Counted from the stretch's first letter, positions 1 through 9,987 are shown. The stretch is DNA of 64,000 nt from Candidatus Pelagibacter communis (GCF_001180185.1 NZ_CVSS01000051.1:93212-157211); one strand, 5' to 3'. Program-made: numbers and translations. The notes: a model not told the origin generated them from the letters alone.

Positions 1-176
1 ATGAAAAAGTAAAAACTGTTCAGTGTAAAAAAGAGTCTAAAAAAGGATGTAATGGTAAATTAACAAAGTGTTTAACTCACAATCTTTGGGACGAATTAGA
101 AAATCATATAAATAATTTTTTTAAAGAAAAAAGTTTAGAAGATTTAGTAAAAGATAATAATGAGAGAAGATTATAA
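1..176 (+). CDS. iscR: IscR-type Rrf2 regulator, 3' end only
   Basis: Only the last 57 codons are in the window; the reading frame begins at base 3 and ends at TAA 174-176. The fragment holds three cysteines spaced like the [2Fe-2S] ligands of IscR, followed by THNLW and KSLEDLV, the usual IscR C-terminal pattern. IscR-family proteins sense Fe-S status and repress isc/suf operons. Its stop lies one base before the sufB start, so it is the first visible gene of the suf operon and its likely regulator. The DNA-binding part lies outside the window. Confidence 0.85.
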   Translation, partial: EKVKTVQCKKESKKGCNGKLTKCLTHNLWDELENHINNFFKEKSLEDLVKDNNERRL

Positions 177-177
177 A

Positions 178-1620
178 ATGGATACAAGAGAAAAAGACAT
201 AGAAAAATTAAAAGATTATAAGTACGGCTTTACTACTGACATAGAAAATATTAAAGCTCCAAAAGGCTTAAACGAAGATGTGATTAAGTTTATTTCTAAC
301 ATTAAAAAAGAACCACAATGGATGTTAGACTTTAGATTAAAAGCTTATGAGCGGTTAAAACTTTTAAGAGAACCTAATTGGCAAAAACCAAAATATCCTA
401 AAATTGATTATCAAGATTTATACTACTACTCGGCACCAAAAAGTATGAAGGATAAACCAAAAAGTTTAGACGAGCTTGACCCTAAACTTTTAGAGACATA
501 TAAAAAACTTGGAATTCCATTACAAGAGCAAGCAAGACTAAATGGAATTGCAGTAGATGCAGTATTTGACTCTGTTTCAGTAGCAACTACCTTTAAAGGT
601 GAATTAACTAAACATGGAATAATTTTTTGCTCAATGTCAGAAGCAATTCAAAAACATCCTGAGCTTGTAAAAAAATATTTAGGCACAGTAATACCAGTTA
701 CTGATCATTTCTTTGCTACTTTAAATTCTGCTGTTTTTACCGATGGATCATTTGTTTATATTCCTGAGGGCGTTAAGTGTCCAATGGAACTATCGACTTA
801 TTTCAGAATTAATGCATCAGAGACAGGACAGTTTGAGAGAACATTAATTATTGCTGATAAAGGAAGTTATGTGAGTTACCTTGAGGGATGTACTGCTCCA
901 ATGAGAGATGAAAATCAATTACATGCAGCAAATGTTGAGTTGATTGCTTTAGACAATGCAGAAATTAAATACTCAACTGTACAAAATTGGTATCCGGGAG
1001 ATGAAAACGGCAAAGGAGGAATTTACAATTTTGTAACTAAAAGAGGATTATGTAAGGGGAAGAATTCTAAGATATCTTGGACACAAGTTGAAACAGGCTC
1101 AGCTATAACATGGAAATACCCAAGCTGTATATTAAAAGGTGATAATTCCATTGGTGAATTCTATTCTATAGCAATTACCAATAATCATCAAAAAGCAGAT
1201 ACTGGGACAAAGATGATTCATTTAGGAAAAAATACTAAAAGTAAAATAATATCTAAAGGTATAAGTGCTGGATTTTCTGATATGACTTACAGAGGTCTAG
1301 TAGATATTAATTCAAAAGCTAAAAATTCTAATAATTACACACAATGTGACTCTTTATTAATGGGAAATAAATGTGGTGCACACACGGTACCTTATATTAG
1401 AAACAAAAATTTTGATTCAAATATTGCACACGAAGCTACAACATCAAAAATTAGTGAAGAACAATTACATTATTGCCAACAGAGAGGACTTAATCCTGAA
1501 GAAGCCGTAGGATTAATTGTTAATGGTTTTTGCAAAGAAGTATTACAACAATTACCAATGGAGTTTGCAGTAGAGGCCCAGAAACTTGTAGGAATTAGCT
1601 TAGAGGGGAGTGTTGGTTAA
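178..1620 (+). CDS. sufB: Fe-S cluster assembly scaffold protein SufB
   Basis: SufB is the main scaffold of the SufBCD complex, on which Fe-S clusters are built in the cytoplasm. The protein has the family's normal length (480 aa) and the beta-helix core, with a conserved Cys in the stretch [11 protein letters not shown] longer ORF opens at 160, but ATG 178 is preferred: GAGAAGA at 163-169 is a good ribosome site for it, and the start at 160 would overlap the iscR tail. The gene ends in a TAATG overlap with sufC, implying translational coupling. Confidence 0.95.
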   Translation: MDTREKDIEKLKDYKYGFTTDIENIKAPKGLNEDVIKFISNIKKEPQWMLDFRLKAYERLKLLREPNWQKPKYPKIDYQDLYYYSAPKSMKDKPKSLDELDPKLLETYKKLGIPLQEQARLNGIAVDAVFDSVSVATTFKGELTKHGIIFCSMSEAIQKHPELVKKYLGTVIPVTDHFFATLNSAVFTDGSFVYIPEGVKCPMELSTYFRINASETGQFERTLIIADKGSYVSYLEGCTAPMRDENQLHAANVELIALDNAEIKYSTVQNWYPGDENGKGGIYNFVTKRGLCKGKNSKISWTQVETGSAITWKYPSCILKGDNSIGEFYSIAITNNHQKADTGTKMIHLGKNTKSKIISKGISAGFSDMTYRGLVDINSKAKNSNNYTQCDSLLMGNKCGAHTVPYIRNKNFDSNIAHEATTSKISEEQLHYCQQRGLNPEEAVGLIVNGFCKEVLQQLPMEFAVEAQKLVGISLEGSVG

Positions 1621-2354
1621 TGCTTAAAATAAATAATTTAAATGCAAATGTTGAAAATAAATCCATACTAAAGGGATTTTCTTTGAATATAAATCCTGGT
1701 GAAGTTCACGCAATTATGGGTCCGAACGGTTCAGGAAAAAGTACATTATCCAACATTTTATCAGGAAAAAAAGGTTATGAAGTATCAGGCGACATCTTAT
1801 TTGAAAATAAAAATTTATTTGATCTTGAGACCGAAGAAAGAGCACATAAAGGAATATTTTTAGCTTTCCAATATCCACTAGAAATTCCAGGTGTAAATAC
1901 GAATATATTTTTAAAAACATCCTTAAATGCAATTAGAAAAGCACGAGGTGAAAAAGAACTAGATGCTATTGAATTTTTAAAACTCGTAAAAGAAAAAGCT
2001 AAAGAATTAAAATTTGATGAAGAAAAACTAAATAGACAATTAAATGTTGGGTTTTCAGGTGGAGAAAAAAAGAAAAATGAAATCTTACAAATGTCTATGT
2101 TGGCACCAAAACTATCAATTTTAGATGAGACAGACTCAGGCCTAGACATAGATGCACTGAAAATAGTCGCTGATGGAGTTAATACCTTAAGAAACAAAGA
2201 TAATTCTTTCTTAATAATAACTCATTATCAAAGATTATTGGATTATATAAAACCAGATTTTGTTCATGTTTTAATGAATGGAAAAATAATTAGATCTGGG
2301 GGACCAGAATTAGCAATAGAATTAGAAAAAAAAGGTTACGAAAGTTTTAATTAA
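1620..2354 (+). CDS. sufC: Fe-S assembly ATPase SufC
   Basis: ABC-type ATPase (244 aa) that drives the SufBCD scaffold; it is soluble and not a transporter. Visible motifs are the Walker A GPNGSGKST at 34-42, signature FSGGEKKKNE from 145, Walker B LSILDE at 165-170 with the SufC-typical DSGLDID after it, and the H-loop histidine near 202. The start codon overlaps the sufB stop (TAATG), and sufD begins directly after its stop. Identification is secure from the DSGLDID and GGEKKKNE combination. Confidence 0.96.
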   Translation: MLKINNLNANVENKSILKGFSLNINPGEVHAIMGPNGSGKSTLSNILSGKKGYEVSGDILFENKNLFDLETEERAHKGIFLAFQYPLEIPGVNTNIFLKTSLNAIRKARGEKELDAIEFLKLVKEKAKELKFDEEKLNRQLNVGFSGGEKKKNEILQMSMLAPKLSILDETDSGLDIDALKIVADGVNTLRNKDNSFLIITHYQRLLDYIKPDFVHVLMNGKIIRSGGPELAIELEKKGYESFN

Positions 2355-3602
2355 ATGAGTGAACAATTACAGTCAGATTTTGATAAAATAATTAAAACCT
2401 CAACATTTTCCAACGAGGAAATACAATCAAAAAAATTTTTTTTGAAAAAGTTTATTGAAAATGGATTTCCAAATAGAAAACAAGAAGATTGGAAGTTTTT
2501 AGATATAAGTCAGATTATTAAGAAAAATATTAGTGATCTTAACTTCTTTAATGATTACTCATTGCCAAATAAAATTGATACCTCTATTTTTGTTGATGGT
2601 TTAGAACATAATAAGATTATTTTTATTAATGGAAGAATAGAAAAAATTGATTTTAATTATGAGGATCAAAATAAAATTGAAATTAAAGATGAGATTGAAA
2701 GAAGTATTTTATTTGATTATGAAAATTCCTTAATTGATTTGAATAGTGCATTTATAAATAAAGTTTTTAAAATTTTTGTGAAAAAGAATTATTCTTTAAA
2801 AAAACCACTAATAATTTATCATTCTACAAATGATAAGATGAAATCAACAAATATTAATTTGAGGTTAGATTTTGAATTAGGTGAAAATAGTTGCTTAAGA
2901 TTAATTGATTTTTTTACTGACAATACAAACAAAAATTTTATCAATATTTTCTATAATTTTAATTTACTAAAAGACTCAATTCTTAAAAATTATAAAATTG
3001 ATAAATTTATAAATGATAATTTAAAATATTCTTTTAATAACATTGAACAGGGCAATAACAGTGTTTCGGAAACTTTTATATTATCTGCTGGTTCAGATTA
3101 TTCTAAAAATGAAATTAATTGCAATTTAAATGGTGAGCACTCTTCTGCTTTTATTAATGGAGTTTTTTCATTAAAGGAAAATCAGCAACATGAAATAAGA
3201 ACTACAGTAAACCATTTAGTTGAAAACACTAAAAGTTATCAACTTGTAAAGAGTGTTCTTGGAAAAAATTCGAAATCTGCTTATCAGGGAAAAATATTTG
3301 TAAATTCTAAAGCTCAAAAAACTGATGGATATCAACTCAGCAAAGCAATATTGTTAGATGAAACATCAGAGTTTAATGCAAAACCAGAATTAGAAATTTA
3401 TGCTGATGATGTAAAATGTTCTCATGGATCTGCATCTGGAAGTTTAAATGAAGATTCAATTTTTTATTTAATGTCTCGTGGTTTAAGTTATCAACAGTCA
3501 AAAAAACTTTTAATAAATGGTTTTTTGCTAGATGTAGTTGAAAAGATTACAGACTCAGAAATTAAAAACTTAATTAAAAATATTATTGGATTAAAAGAAT
3601 GA
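2355..3602 (+). CDS. sufD: Fe-S cluster assembly protein SufD
   Basis: Partner of SufB in the SufBC2D scaffold (415 aa), needed for iron delivery and cluster assembly. The C-terminal half is the conserved part: KCSHGSASGSLNEDSIFYLMSRG and LLINGFL are SufD/SufB-family signatures. The N-terminal half is Lys/Ile/Asn-rich and diverged, which is usual for SufD. It sits between sufC and sufS with no gap on the left and an ATGA overlap on the right, matching standard suf operon order. Confidence 0.93.
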   Translation: MSEQLQSDFDKIIKTSTFSNEEIQSKKFFLKKFIENGFPNRKQEDWKFLDISQIIKKNISDLNFFNDYSLPNKIDTSIFVDGLEHNKIIFINGRIEKIDFNYEDQNKIEIKDEIERSILFDYENSLIDLNSAFINKVFKIFVKKNYSLKKPLIIYHSTNDKMKSTNINLRLDFELGENSCLRLIDFFTDNTNKNFINIFYNFNLLKDSILKNYKIDKFINDNLKYSFNNIEQGNNSVSETFILSAGSDYSKNEINCNLNGEHSSAFINGVFSLKENQQHEIRTTVNHLVENTKSYQLVKSVLGKNSKSAYQGKIFVNSKAQKTDGYQLSKAILLDETSEFNAKPELEIYADDVKCSHGSASGSLNEDSIFYLMSRGLSYQQSKKLLINGFLLDVVEKITDSEIKNLIKNIIGLKE

Positions 3603-4819
3603 ACATAAATAACATTAAAAAAGAATTTCCGATTTTTGATGAAAAAATTCAGAATAATGATTTAGTTTACTTGGATAGTGCAAATTCATCTCAAAAACCT
3701 AAAATAGTTTTAGATAGAATTAATGATTTTTACTCTAAACAGTTTTCAAATGTAGGTAGAAGTATTCATTATTTGGCTGTTGCAGCTACTAATTTGTATG
3801 AAAATACAAGATCTTCAGTGCAAAAGTATATTAATGCCAAAGATAAAAATGAAATAGTATTTACTAAAGGTGCGACAGAAGCTTTGAATTTAGTAGCTAA
3901 TACTCTAGGCCAAGCAATTTTGGAACCGAATGATGAAATTTTAATTACAGAATTAGAGCATCATTCGAATTACGTTCCATGGCATTTTTTAAGAAAATCA
4001 AAAAATATTAAAATAAAGTTTGCAGAGATAAATGAAGATGGGGATATCCCGATTGAAAATATAGAAAAAGAAATTACAGATAAAACCAAAGTAATAGCTA
4101 TAACTCATTTATCCAATGTTACTGGTGCAGTTTTACCAATTAAAGAGATTACTCAATTAGCACATTCTAAAGGTATTGTTGTTGTAGTAGATGGATGTCA
4201 AGGAGGACCTCATTTAAAATTAGATATGCAAGATTTAGATTGTGATTTTTATGCTATCTCATGTCATAAAATGTATGGACCAACAGGGCTTGGAGTTTTA
4301 TATGGAAAAAAAAAATGGTTAGAGCAACTTCCACCATATCAGGGAGGTGGGGGAATGATAAATGAAGTAAAAAAAGATAGAATCTCTTATGGTGAACTTC
4401 CAAATAAGTATGAGGCTGGAACAATGGCTACAGCTCAAGTAATTGCATTTGATGAATCAATAAAATTTTTAGAGGGTATTGGAATTGAAAACATAATTAA
4501 GCACGAGAAGGAATTAATAGAATATGGACAAGAAATTCTACAAAAAAATAATTCTGTGAAACTAATCGGAAATCCAAAGGATCGAGGTGGAGTTTTATCT
4601 TTTACTGTTGAGGGAGTTCATCCACATGATATTGCAACTATTTTAGATGAAACTGGAGTTGCTATAAGAGCTGGTCATCATTGTTGTCAAATACTTCACG
4701 ATAAATTAGGTATTCCTGCAAGTGCGCGAGCGTCTTTGGGAGTTTATAATACTAAAGATGATTTAGATAAATTAAATGATGGAATTAATAATTGTAAAAA
4801 AATTTTTGATCTAAAATGA
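3599..4819 (+). CDS. sufS: Cysteine desulfurase SufS
   Basis: PLP-dependent group II cysteine desulfurase (406 aa) that removes sulfur from cysteine and passes it to the scaffold. The PLP-binding lysine is K224 in SCHKMYGPTG. The catalytic cysteine lies in RAGHHCCQ (C362/C363). The gene overlaps sufD by four bases and the next gene by four bases. With a SufU-type protein next door, sulfur transfer probably runs SufS to SufU rather than SufS to SufE. Confidence 0.95.
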   Translation: MNINNIKKEFPIFDEKIQNNDLVYLDSANSSQKPKIVLDRINDFYSKQFSNVGRSIHYLAVAATNLYENTRSSVQKYINAKDKNEIVFTKGATEALNLVANTLGQAILEPNDEILITELEHHSNYVPWHFLRKSKNIKIKFAEINEDGDIPIENIEKEITDKTKVIAITHLSNVTGAVLPIKEITQLAHSKGIVVVVDGCQGGPHLKLDMQDLDCDFYAISCHKMYGPTGLGVLYGKKKWLEQLPPYQGGGGMINEVKKDRISYGELPNKYEAGTMATAQVIAFDESIKFLEGIGIENIIKHEKELIEYGQEILQKNNSVKLIGNPKDRGGVLSFTVEGVHPHDIATILDETGVAIRAGHHCCQILHDKLGIPASARASLGVYNTKDDLDKLNDGINNCKKIFDLK

Positions 4820-5280
4820 ACCTAAAAGAATTATATCAAGAAATAATACTGGAACACGGAAAGAATCCCAGAAATTTAGGAAAAACAAAAAATTTTAATA
4901 AAGATGCAAAAGGAAATAATCCGTTATGTGGAGACAACGTACATGTATATTTGAAGTTAAATGATCAAAGAAAAGTAGAGGGTATTTCGTTTGAAGGAAG
5001 CGGATGTGCAATATCAATGGCATCAGCTTCGATAATGACTGATTTGATAAAAGGAAAAAGTGATAATGAAGCAAAAGAAATAATCGAAGATTTTTTAGGA
5101 ATGATAAAAGAAAATCCTGAGCTTAAAAATAATATTTTAAAAGAGGATGATAAAACAAAATTGATGTGTCTTTCTGGAGTAAAACAATATCCTATGAGAG
5201 TTAAATGTGCTACTTTATCGTGGCATACGTTAATCTCAGCAATGGAAAATGATGGAAAACAAGTAAGCACAGAGGATTGA
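4816..5280 (+). CDS. sufU: SufU-type zinc-dependent sulfurtransferase
   Basis: An IscU-fold protein of 154 aa. The metal site is visible as C38 and D40 (PLCGD), C64 (GSGCAIS) and C131 (RVKCATLSW). The stretch of roughly 20 extra residues before the last cysteine is typical of SufU rather than IscU. SufU accepts persulfide from SufS by zinc-ligand swapping. Placement directly after sufS supports this role. A scaffold role like IscU is less likely because SufBCD is present. Confidence 0.85.
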   Translation: MNLKELYQEIILEHGKNPRNLGKTKNFNKDAKGNNPLCGDNVHVYLKLNDQRKVEGISFEGSGCAISMASASIMTDLIKGKSDNEAKEIIEDFLGMIKENPELKNNILKEDDKTKLMCLSGVKQYPMRVKCATLSWHTLISAMENDGKQVSTED

Positions 5281-5285
5281 TATTT

Positions 5286-5582
5286 ATGGAAGTCAAAAAT
5301 AAAATTATAGATGAAATTAGAAAAATTTATGATCCTGAATTACCAGTAAATATTTATGAACTTGGCTTAATTTATGATATAAAAGTTATAGGCCGAAAAG
5401 CTGAAATTAAGATGACATTAACAACACCTAATTGTCCAGTTGCTGAAAGTTTACCTAAGGAAGTTAAAGAGGGAGCTATGCAAGTCGAAGAAATTGATGA
5501 TGTTGATTTGCAATTAGTCTGGGATCCACCGTGGACAAAAGACATGATGTCAGATGCTGCTAAATTGGAGTTAAATTTATAA
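5286..5582 (+). CDS. sufT: SufT / MIP18-family Fe-S maturation factor (DUF59)
   Basis: Small DUF59 protein (98 aa from this start) with the family core YDPELPVNIYELGLIY near the N-terminus and TTPNCPVAE in the middle. SufT helps mature Fe-S proteins, notably in high-demand conditions. An upstream TTG at 5277 is in frame, but AGAGG at 5271-5275 lies one base from it and ten bases from ATG 5286, so ATG 5286 is chosen. Its stop overlaps the sufA start (TAATG). Confidence 0.88.
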   Translation: MEVKNKIIDEIRKIYDPELPVNIYELGLIYDIKVIGRKAEIKMTLTTPNCPVAESLPKEVKEGAMQVEEIDDVDLQLVWDPPWTKDMMSDAAKLELNL

Positions 5583-5917
5583 TGAGCCAAATCATAAAAT
5601 TAAGTGATAATGCTGCAGAAAGAATTAAAGAAATAATGTCCAATGCTGAAAAAGATGCATTAGGAGTAAGAGTTTCTGTTAAATCGGGTGGTTGTGCAGG
5701 TATGTCTTATGTTATGGAGTATTCAAAAGAATTGAACCCTAGTGATGAAGTTATTGAAGATAAGGGAGTTAAGGTATTTATCGATTCTGCTGCTGTCATG
5801 TATTTGTTAGGTACTGAAATGGATTATAAAAAAGAGAATTTTTCCTCTACTTTTGTATTTAATAACCCTAATGAAACAGAGCGTTGTGGCTGCGGAGAGT
5901 CATTTAAAGTAGGGTAA
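5582..5917 (+). CDS. sufA: A-type Fe-S carrier protein SufA/IscA
   Basis: A-type carrier (111 aa) that takes clusters from the SufBCD scaffold to client proteins. The three conserved cysteines are visible: one in KSGGCAGMSY near residue 38 and the CGCG pair near the C-terminus (ERCGCGESF). It is the last gene of the suf operon, translationally coupled to sufT. Whether it is called SufA, IscA or ErpA cannot be decided from sequence alone; position favours SufA. Confidence 0.9.
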   Translation: MSQIIKLSDNAAERIKEIMSNAEKDALGVRVSVKSGGCAGMSYVMEYSKELNPSDEVIEDKGVKVFIDSAAVMYLLGTEMDYKKENFSSTFVFNNPNETERCGCGESFKVG

Positions 5918-5983
5918 TTTATAGCATCCTATAAGTTGCATAGCTGTATTGCTTAAAATGCATATCTAGTGTATAACATACAT

Positions 5984-6154
5984 ATGAATAAGTTTGAATT
6001 TAAAAATCTTGTTAAAGGCCTTAAAGACTCTTTAAAAGAAAAATCTTTTTTTAAAGATCTACGTAAAGAAGTTGAAACCGGTGCCAATGGTACACAGGAC
6101 TATGTAGTTAAAAAAGGTATTAATAAAGATTCAATTGCTACAACAAAACAGTAA
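5984..6154 (+). CDS. Small hypothetical protein
   Basis: A 56-residue lysine-rich ORF with no recognised domain. ATG 5984 is preferred to the in-frame GTG at 5969; neither has a clear ribosome site. Its N-terminal half looks amphipathic and helical (NLVKGLKDSLKEK), with no signal peptide or membrane segment. It sits between the suf operon and the 3' end of glnA, with which it converges. It could be a small real gene or a chance ORF in AT-rich DNA. Confidence 0.4.
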   Translation: MNKFEFKNLVKGLKDSLKEKSFFKDLRKEVETGANGTQDYVVKKGINKDSIATTKQ

Positions 6155-6167
6155 TTAATATAATTAA

Positions 6168-7574
6168 TTAACAACTGTAATACATCTCAAACTCTACAGG
6201 GTGAGGAGCATGTTCGAACTTGTGAATTTCTTCAAACTTTAGTGCGATATAAGCATCAATTTGATCGTCAGTAAATACTCCACCTTGCGTTAAAAACTCT
6301 CTATCTTTATCTAAACTTTCCATAGCTTCTCTTAATGATCCACATACAGTTGGTATGGATTTTACCTCTTCAGGAGGTAAATCATATAAATCTTTGTCAA
6401 AAGACTCACCAGGGTGTATTTTGTTTTTAATTCCATCGATGCCCGCCATTAGCATTGCTGCAAAAGTTAAATAAGGATTCCCTGATGCATCAGGAAATCT
6501 AATTTCACATCTTGCACCTTTTTTACTTAAGGTAATTGGAATTCTACAAGATGCTGATCTATTTCTTGCTGAGTATGCTAAAAGAACTGGAGCTTCAAAT
6601 CCAGGAATTAATCTTTTATAACTATTTGTTGTTGCATTAGCAAAAGCGTTAATTGCTTTAGCATGTTTTAAAATTCCACCTATGTAATGTAAAGCTGTTT
6701 CAGATAAGCCTGCATAAGCATCTCCAGAAAATACAGGTGTATCTCCTTTCCAAATTGATTGGTGAGTATGCATTCCTGATCCGTTGTCACCAGCAACTGG
6801 TTTTGGCATAAATGTTGCGGTCTTACCAAATGAATGTGTTACCATTTGTACTACATATTTATAAAGTTGGACATTGTCTGCTTGTTGCACCAAAGTTCCA
6901 AAATACATTCCAAGTTCATGTTGACTTGGAGCAACTTCATGGTGGTGTTTTTCAACTTTAATTCCAACTTCTTTTAAATTTTTAAGATATTCACCACGCA
7001 TATCTTGCTCACTATCAACAGGAGGAACAGGAAAATAACCACCCTTTACTCCAGGTCTGTGACCCATATTTCCATTTTCATATACTTTTCCAGAATTATA
7101 AGGTCCCTCTTTACTATCAAGTGCAAAACCACACTCATTCATGTCGTTCTTAATTCTAACATCATCAAATACAAAAAATTCAGGCTCTGGACCAAAAAAG
7201 GCTTTATCACCAATGCCTGAGGCTTTTAGATACTCTTCTGCTTTTTTAGCAACACCTCTTGGATCTCTTTCATATGGAGTTTTTTTAATAGCATCTAAAA
7301 TATCACAAAATAGGACCACAGTGTTATGAGAAGTAAAAGGGTCAAGAAAAAATCTTAACAGATCTGGTTTTAAAATCATATCAGACTCATTAATAGCTTT
7401 CCAACCAGCAATTGATGATCCATCAAAAAAAACACCATCGTTTAACATATCTTCGTCAACAGCAGTTGAATCCATGGTTAAATGTTGTAGTTTTCCTCTT
7501 GGATCTGTGAATCTTAAATCAACAAATTCAGCCTCTTTATCTTTAATAAATTTTAAAACGTCACTTGCACTCAT
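6168..7574 (-). CDS. glnA: Glutamine synthetase type I
   Basis: Makes glutamine from glutamate and ammonia, the main nitrogen-assimilation step. Full-length GSI-beta type (468 aa), with FDGSSIAGW near residue 50, the metal/ATP region [10 protein letters not shown], the GSGMHTHQS loop, and the adenylylation site DLYDLPPEE with Y397. A strong ribosome site (AGGAGAG) precedes ATG 7574. No glnB lies upstream, unlike most alphaproteobacteria; the gene stands alone with its own divergent promoter region. Confidence 0.97.
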   Translation of the reverse strand: MSASDVLKFIKDKEAEFVDLRFTDPRGKLQHLTMDSTAVDEDMLNDGVFFDGSSIAGWKAINESDMILKPDLLRFFLDPFTSHNTVVLFCDILDAIKKTPYERDPRGVAKKAEEYLKASGIGDKAFFGPEPEFFVFDDVRIKNDMNECGFALDSKEGPYNSGKVYENGNMGHRPGVKGGYFPVPPVDSEQDMRGEYLKNLKEVGIKVEKHHHEVAPSQHELGMYFGTLVQQADNVQLYKYVVQMVTHSFGKTATFMPKPVAGDNGSGMHTHQSIWKGDTPVFSGDAYAGLSETALHYIGGILKHAKAINAFANATTNSYKRLIPGFEAPVLLAYSARNRSASCRIPITLSKKGARCEIRFPDASGNPYLTFAAMLMAGIDGIKNKIHPGESFDKDLYDLPPEEVKSIPTVCGSLREAMESLDKDREFLTQGGVFTDDQIDAYIALKFEEIHKFEHAPHPVEFEMYYSC

Positions 7575-7715
7575 AATCTCTCCTGTATAATTCTGAGCGT
7601 TGTATTACCAAAAAAAGACTGATAAATAATGTTCTTTTAGTAAATAACACCTATGCAAATTTTACATAAGTGTACTATTACTGCTTAAATATGACTAACA
7701 ATTAAAAGTTGAATA
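7575..7715. promoter_or_regulatory. Divergent promoter region glnA / ybaK-like
   Basis: This 141-bp gap lies between two genes transcribed away from each other, so it must hold both promoters. A near-perfect dyad, ATGCAAATTTTACAT (7653-7667, one mismatched pair), lies about 80 bases before the glnA start and could be an operator. It does not match the usual NtrC site closely, and no binding protein can be named from the sequence. Confidence 0.4.
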
Positions 7716-8195
7716 ATGATTTTACTAGATAAAGAACCTGTCAAAAGAGCGGAGAAATCACTTAAAAAATTTGATCCTAGTTTGAGTGTTATCACCCTTA
7801 ATTCCTCTGCAAGAACTGCTCAAGAAGCAGCTTCATCTTTAGGTTGTGAGGTAGGAGCGATCGTAAAAAGTTTACTTTTCAAGACTGACAATACTTTTAC
7901 ATTAAATTTGATAGCGGGTGACCAAAAAGCTTCACTTAATAAAATAAAGAAATTATTAAAAAAAAAAGATGTTTCAATGGCATCAGCAGAAGATGTAAAA
8001 AACATCACTGGCTACACTATTGGAGGGGTTTCTCCAGTTGGTCATATAAATAAAATAGAGATATTAATTGATCATTCACTTAGTAGATTTAATGATTTAT
8101 ATGCCGCGGCTGGGCATCCCAATTGTGTTTTTAAAATCAATTTTAAAGATTTACAAAGTATTACAAATGGATCAATCGAGGATATTACTGAATGA
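7716..8195 (+). CDS. YbaK/ProX-type aminoacyl-tRNA editing deacylase
   Basis: A single-domain YbaK/EbsC-family protein (159 aa). Such proteins hydrolyse mischarged tRNAs, most often Cys-tRNA(Pro) or Ala-tRNA(Pro), in trans. The conserved catalytic lysine lies in AIVKSLLF near residue 51, and the GxxxP loop appears as GGVSPVGH. The exact tRNA substrate cannot be read from sequence. It overlaps the following transporter gene by four bases. Confidence 0.85.
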   Translation: MILLDKEPVKRAEKSLKKFDPSLSVITLNSSARTAQEAASSLGCEVGAIVKSLLFKTDNTFTLNLIAGDQKASLNKIKKLLKKKDVSMASAEDVKNITGYTIGGVSPVGHINKIEILIDHSLSRFNDLYAAAGHPNCVFKINFKDLQSITNGSIEDITE

Positions 8196-9079
8196 AACAA
8201 CCAAAATTGTTTGATTATATATTGCTAAGCATTTTAGCATTAATTTGGGCTTCAGCCTTTTTTAATATCAAAATAGCAACTTACTCTTACGGACCAGTAA
8301 CAATAGCATTTTTAAGAGTTTTTTTTGGATCTTTGCCAGTCTTATTAATTTGTTATTACAAAAAAATCAAGATTGAAGCTTTCACTAAAGATTGGCACTG
8401 GTTTGCAATGATAGGATTTATAAACTTGGTTGCGCCTTTCTTTTTAATCGCATATGGAATTAAATCTGTCCAAAGTAATTTAGCTGCAATTTTGATGTCA
8501 ACTACTACATTAAGTTCAACAGTTTTGGGTCATTTTTATACCAAGAATGAGAAATTTAATTTGATAAGAACAATAGGTGTTTTAATTGGTTTTTCAGGAA
8601 TAATTTATTTATTTTCAGATAATATACTTATTGATGAAAACAACTTTTTTTCTGCTATTTTAATTCTTCTGGGAGCTACTTGTTATGTAATTGGAGGAGT
8701 TTTAACATTAAAAATAAGTAAGAAAAAAAATGAAAATGTAACAGGATCTATATTAATTTGGGCATCAATTATCTTAATTCCACTTGTAATTTTGATTGAA
8801 CCACCTTTGCATTATACTCCAAGATTAGATTCAACTATTTCAGTTATTTATCTTGGATTAGTCTCAACAGGAATAGCTTGGCTTTTGAGATTTAGAATTC
8901 TAGTTAATAATGGTTTGATTTTTCAATCCCAAGTTTCTTATTTGATACCTATTTTTGGCATTATTTTAAGTTACATTTTTTTAAAAGAGTTAATTACTGC
9001 TAAAATTATCGTATCATTGATTGCAGTTATCATTGGAATTTATTTTGTTAGAAAAGCGAATTATAAGAAAATTAAATAA
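8192..9079 (+). CDS. DMT-superfamily (EamA) permease
   Basis: A 295-residue inner-membrane protein with about ten hydrophobic segments and two EamA repeats, each opening with a helix of the LIWASAFFNIK type. The family mostly exports amino acids, metabolites or drugs; the substrate is unknown. It is coupled by an ATGA overlap to the upstream YbaK-like gene and overlaps the next, convergent gene by eight bases. Confidence 0.88.
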   Translation: MKQPKLFDYILLSILALIWASAFFNIKIATYSYGPVTIAFLRVFFGSLPVLLICYYKKIKIEAFTKDWHWFAMIGFINLVAPFFLIAYGIKSVQSNLAAILMSTTTLSSTVLGHFYTKNEKFNLIRTIGVLIGFSGIIYLFSDNILIDENNFFSAILILLGATCYVIGGVLTLKISKKKNENVTGSILIWASIILIPLVILIEPPLHYTPRLDSTISVIYLGLVSTGIAWLLRFRILVNNGLIFQSQVSYLIPIFGIILSYIFLKELITAKIIVSLIAVIIGIYFVRKANYKKIK

Positions 9080-9980
9080 GTTTTGAAAAAGCCTCTATGT
9101 GTGAAGGCCTAGTTTCACAACAACCACCAATAATAGTTGCTCCAGCATCTTTAAATTTTTTTGCAAACCTAGACATTTTCTCTGGAGTTAAGTCTTCTCG
9201 TTTTCCTAACAATTCATTTGGATTGCCAGTTTTACTTATATTATAAGTGTCAGTGTAATTAGGTTTTGGATTTGTCTCTATGAATCCATTCAATTTAAAT
9301 CCAAAAGGAACCCCTAATTTTTTTACCTCTTCCATGTTTAGCTCATAGTTTTCTGGAGATACACATGATAAAATTAATCCAAGTAATTTTACATGATTAA
9401 TTTTTGTAATAATTTCAGAAATTTTTTCTCCACTTGGAAGACTTTTACCTTCTGATATATGTGCCCCAATAAGATATGGTTTATTAAATTCTTTAATACA
9501 GTTGATTGCAATTTGAAATTCTTTAACACTGCTTAAAACATCTAAATAAAAAAAATCTACATATTGATTTAAGATTATTGCTTGACTGTAAAAATCATTA
9601 TAGATCTCATTTTCTGGTCTTAAATCTGCCTTGTAGGTGAAATTTTGAGGAGGCAATCCTCCAGCAATCAAAGTGTGAGGATATTGTTTTTTTGCCTGTT
9701 GGGCAATTTCACCAGCTTTTTTATTTAAATACTCAAATTTATCCTCAACCTTGTTATCCCTTAACCTATTTTTTCTTGTAGTAAAAGTATTGGTTACAAT
9801 TATTTCTGCACCAGCTTTAATAAAATCAATATGAGTTTCTAACAACATATTATGATATTTTTCATTAAGCAAAGCATTAGCGCTCCATAAAGTCCCATTT
9901 GGCTCCATTCCTCTTGCAAGAAGTTCTTGACCCATTCCTCCATCTAAAATTTTAGTTTCTTTAAAAAAATTTAAGTTCAT
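9072..9980 (-). CDS. Homocysteine S-methyltransferase family protein
   Basis: A 302-aa TIM-barrel enzyme of the MmuM/BHMT family, which methylates homocysteine using S-methylmethionine, betaine or a similar donor. The zinc ligands are visible: a Cys in LSCVSPE near the middle and the GGCCE motif near the C-terminus. The N-terminal ILDGGMGQEL is the family opening. The methyl donor cannot be decided here; in marine alphaproteobacteria betaine or DMSP-type donors are plausible. A 2OG-oxygenase-like gene lies seven bases upstream on the same strand. Confidence 0.82.
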   Translation of the reverse strand: MNLNFFKETKILDGGMGQELLARGMEPNGTLWSANALLNEKYHNMLLETHIDFIKAGAEIIVTNTFTTRKNRLRDNKVEDKFEYLNKKAGEIAQQAKKQYPHTLIAGGLPPQNFTYKADLRPENEIYNDFYSQAIILNQYVDFFYLDVLSSVKEFQIAINCIKEFNKPYLIGAHISEGKSLPSGEKISEIITKINHVKLLGLILSCVSPENYELNMEEVKKLGVPFGFKLNGFIETNPKPNYTDTYNISKTGNPNELLGKREDLTPEKMSRFAKKFKDAGATIIGGCCETRPSHIEAFSKLI

Positions 9981-9987
9981 AACATTC

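Noticed and set aside
1714..2197. Two minus-strand ORFs antisense to sufC
   Set aside because: They lie wholly inside a well-supported gene and their products are Phe/Ser/Ile-rich without motifs, as expected for antisense frames of AT-rich DNA.
7005..7329. Plus-strand ORFs opposite glnA
   Set aside because: Both overlap the glutamine synthetase coding region, lack ribosome sites and show no family pattern.
9981..9987. A SAM riboswitch before the homocysteine methyltransferase-family gene
   Set aside because: Only seven bases separate it from the upstream gene, leaving no room for such an element there.
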